From Bacteroidales bacterium (GTDB lineage Bacteria > Bacteroidota > Bacteroidia > Bacteroidales > JAADJA01): a DNA stretch of 5,445 nt. Positions 5,384 through 5,445 of this stretch are shown here, piece after piece. Made by a program: the position numbers and the translations under genes. The notes under the pieces were generated by a model. It saw only the letters and a program-made list of their open reading frames with translations. It made no database searches and was not told where the DNA came from. The DNA lies in the NCBI GenBank assembly GCA_029934735.1, contig JAOZLR010000042.1, positions 1-5,445 on the forward strand, given 5' to 3'. Position 1 is the first letter of the stretch; each line of letters opens with the position of its first letter.

Positions 5384-5445
5384 AAGACATGAAATTGAAA
5401 ATCTAATTGATGATGATAATACTTTATTGAGAGATTAGTTGGTTA

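Noticed and set aside
5389..5406. Five-codon frame MKLKI after the duplicated -7 box, as a leader peptide
   Set aside because: It is too short and lacks regulatory codon runs or an attenuator hairpin in the visible sequence, so I could not support it as a gene.

Overview
The window looks like chromosomal DNA from a member of the Bacteroidota (Bacteroidetes). Four things point there. One protein ends in a type IX secretion (T9SS) type A sorting domain. A second exported protein has the 'QV-I-..G..P..S-LHV' mature start and a tail-fibre-like C-terminus that are common in this phylum. A small one-TM protein belongs to what I remember as a Bacteroidota-restricted family. The recognisable promoters fit the phylum's TTTG / TAnnTTTG signals rather than the E. 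coli sigma70 consensus. The DNA is AT-rich, and Shine-Dalgarno sequences are absent or weak.

Layout, left to right. (1) Positions 1-372, plus strand: the C-terminal end of a nitric oxide reductase large subunit (NorB/qNor type), cut by the window edge. (2) Positions 391-427: a strong symmetric hairpin, acting as a bidirectional terminator between convergent genes. (3) Three minus-strand genes, in transcription order: an 85-residue single-TM, four-cysteine protein (3398-3141), a 347-residue exported tail-fibre/S74-like protein with a leucine-zipper C-terminus (3018-1975), and a 491-residue T9SS cargo protein (1920-445). The last two are 54 bp apart and are probably co-transcribed. (4) Positions 3399-3550: an AT-rich divergent promoter region with evenly spaced T-tracts. 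(5) Positions 3551-5338, plus strand: a complete lepA (elongation factor 4). (6) Positions 5339-5445: a promoter-like region with a tandemly duplicated -7 box, reading out of the window.

How the genes relate: NO reductase (respiration and NO detoxification) and LepA (ribosome back-translocation) are unrelated conserved functions on either side of an envelope or surface gene pair. The 347/491 pair is the least explained part. The 491-residue protein should be secreted and anchored or released by T9SS. The 347-residue protein is exported by Sec, carries no T9SS signal, and looks like an oligomeric fibre with its own trimerisation or dimerisation module. That they act together is inferred only from adjacency. 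I see no mobile element, CRISPR array, tRNA or rRNA, and no clear evidence of a new defence or biosynthetic system.
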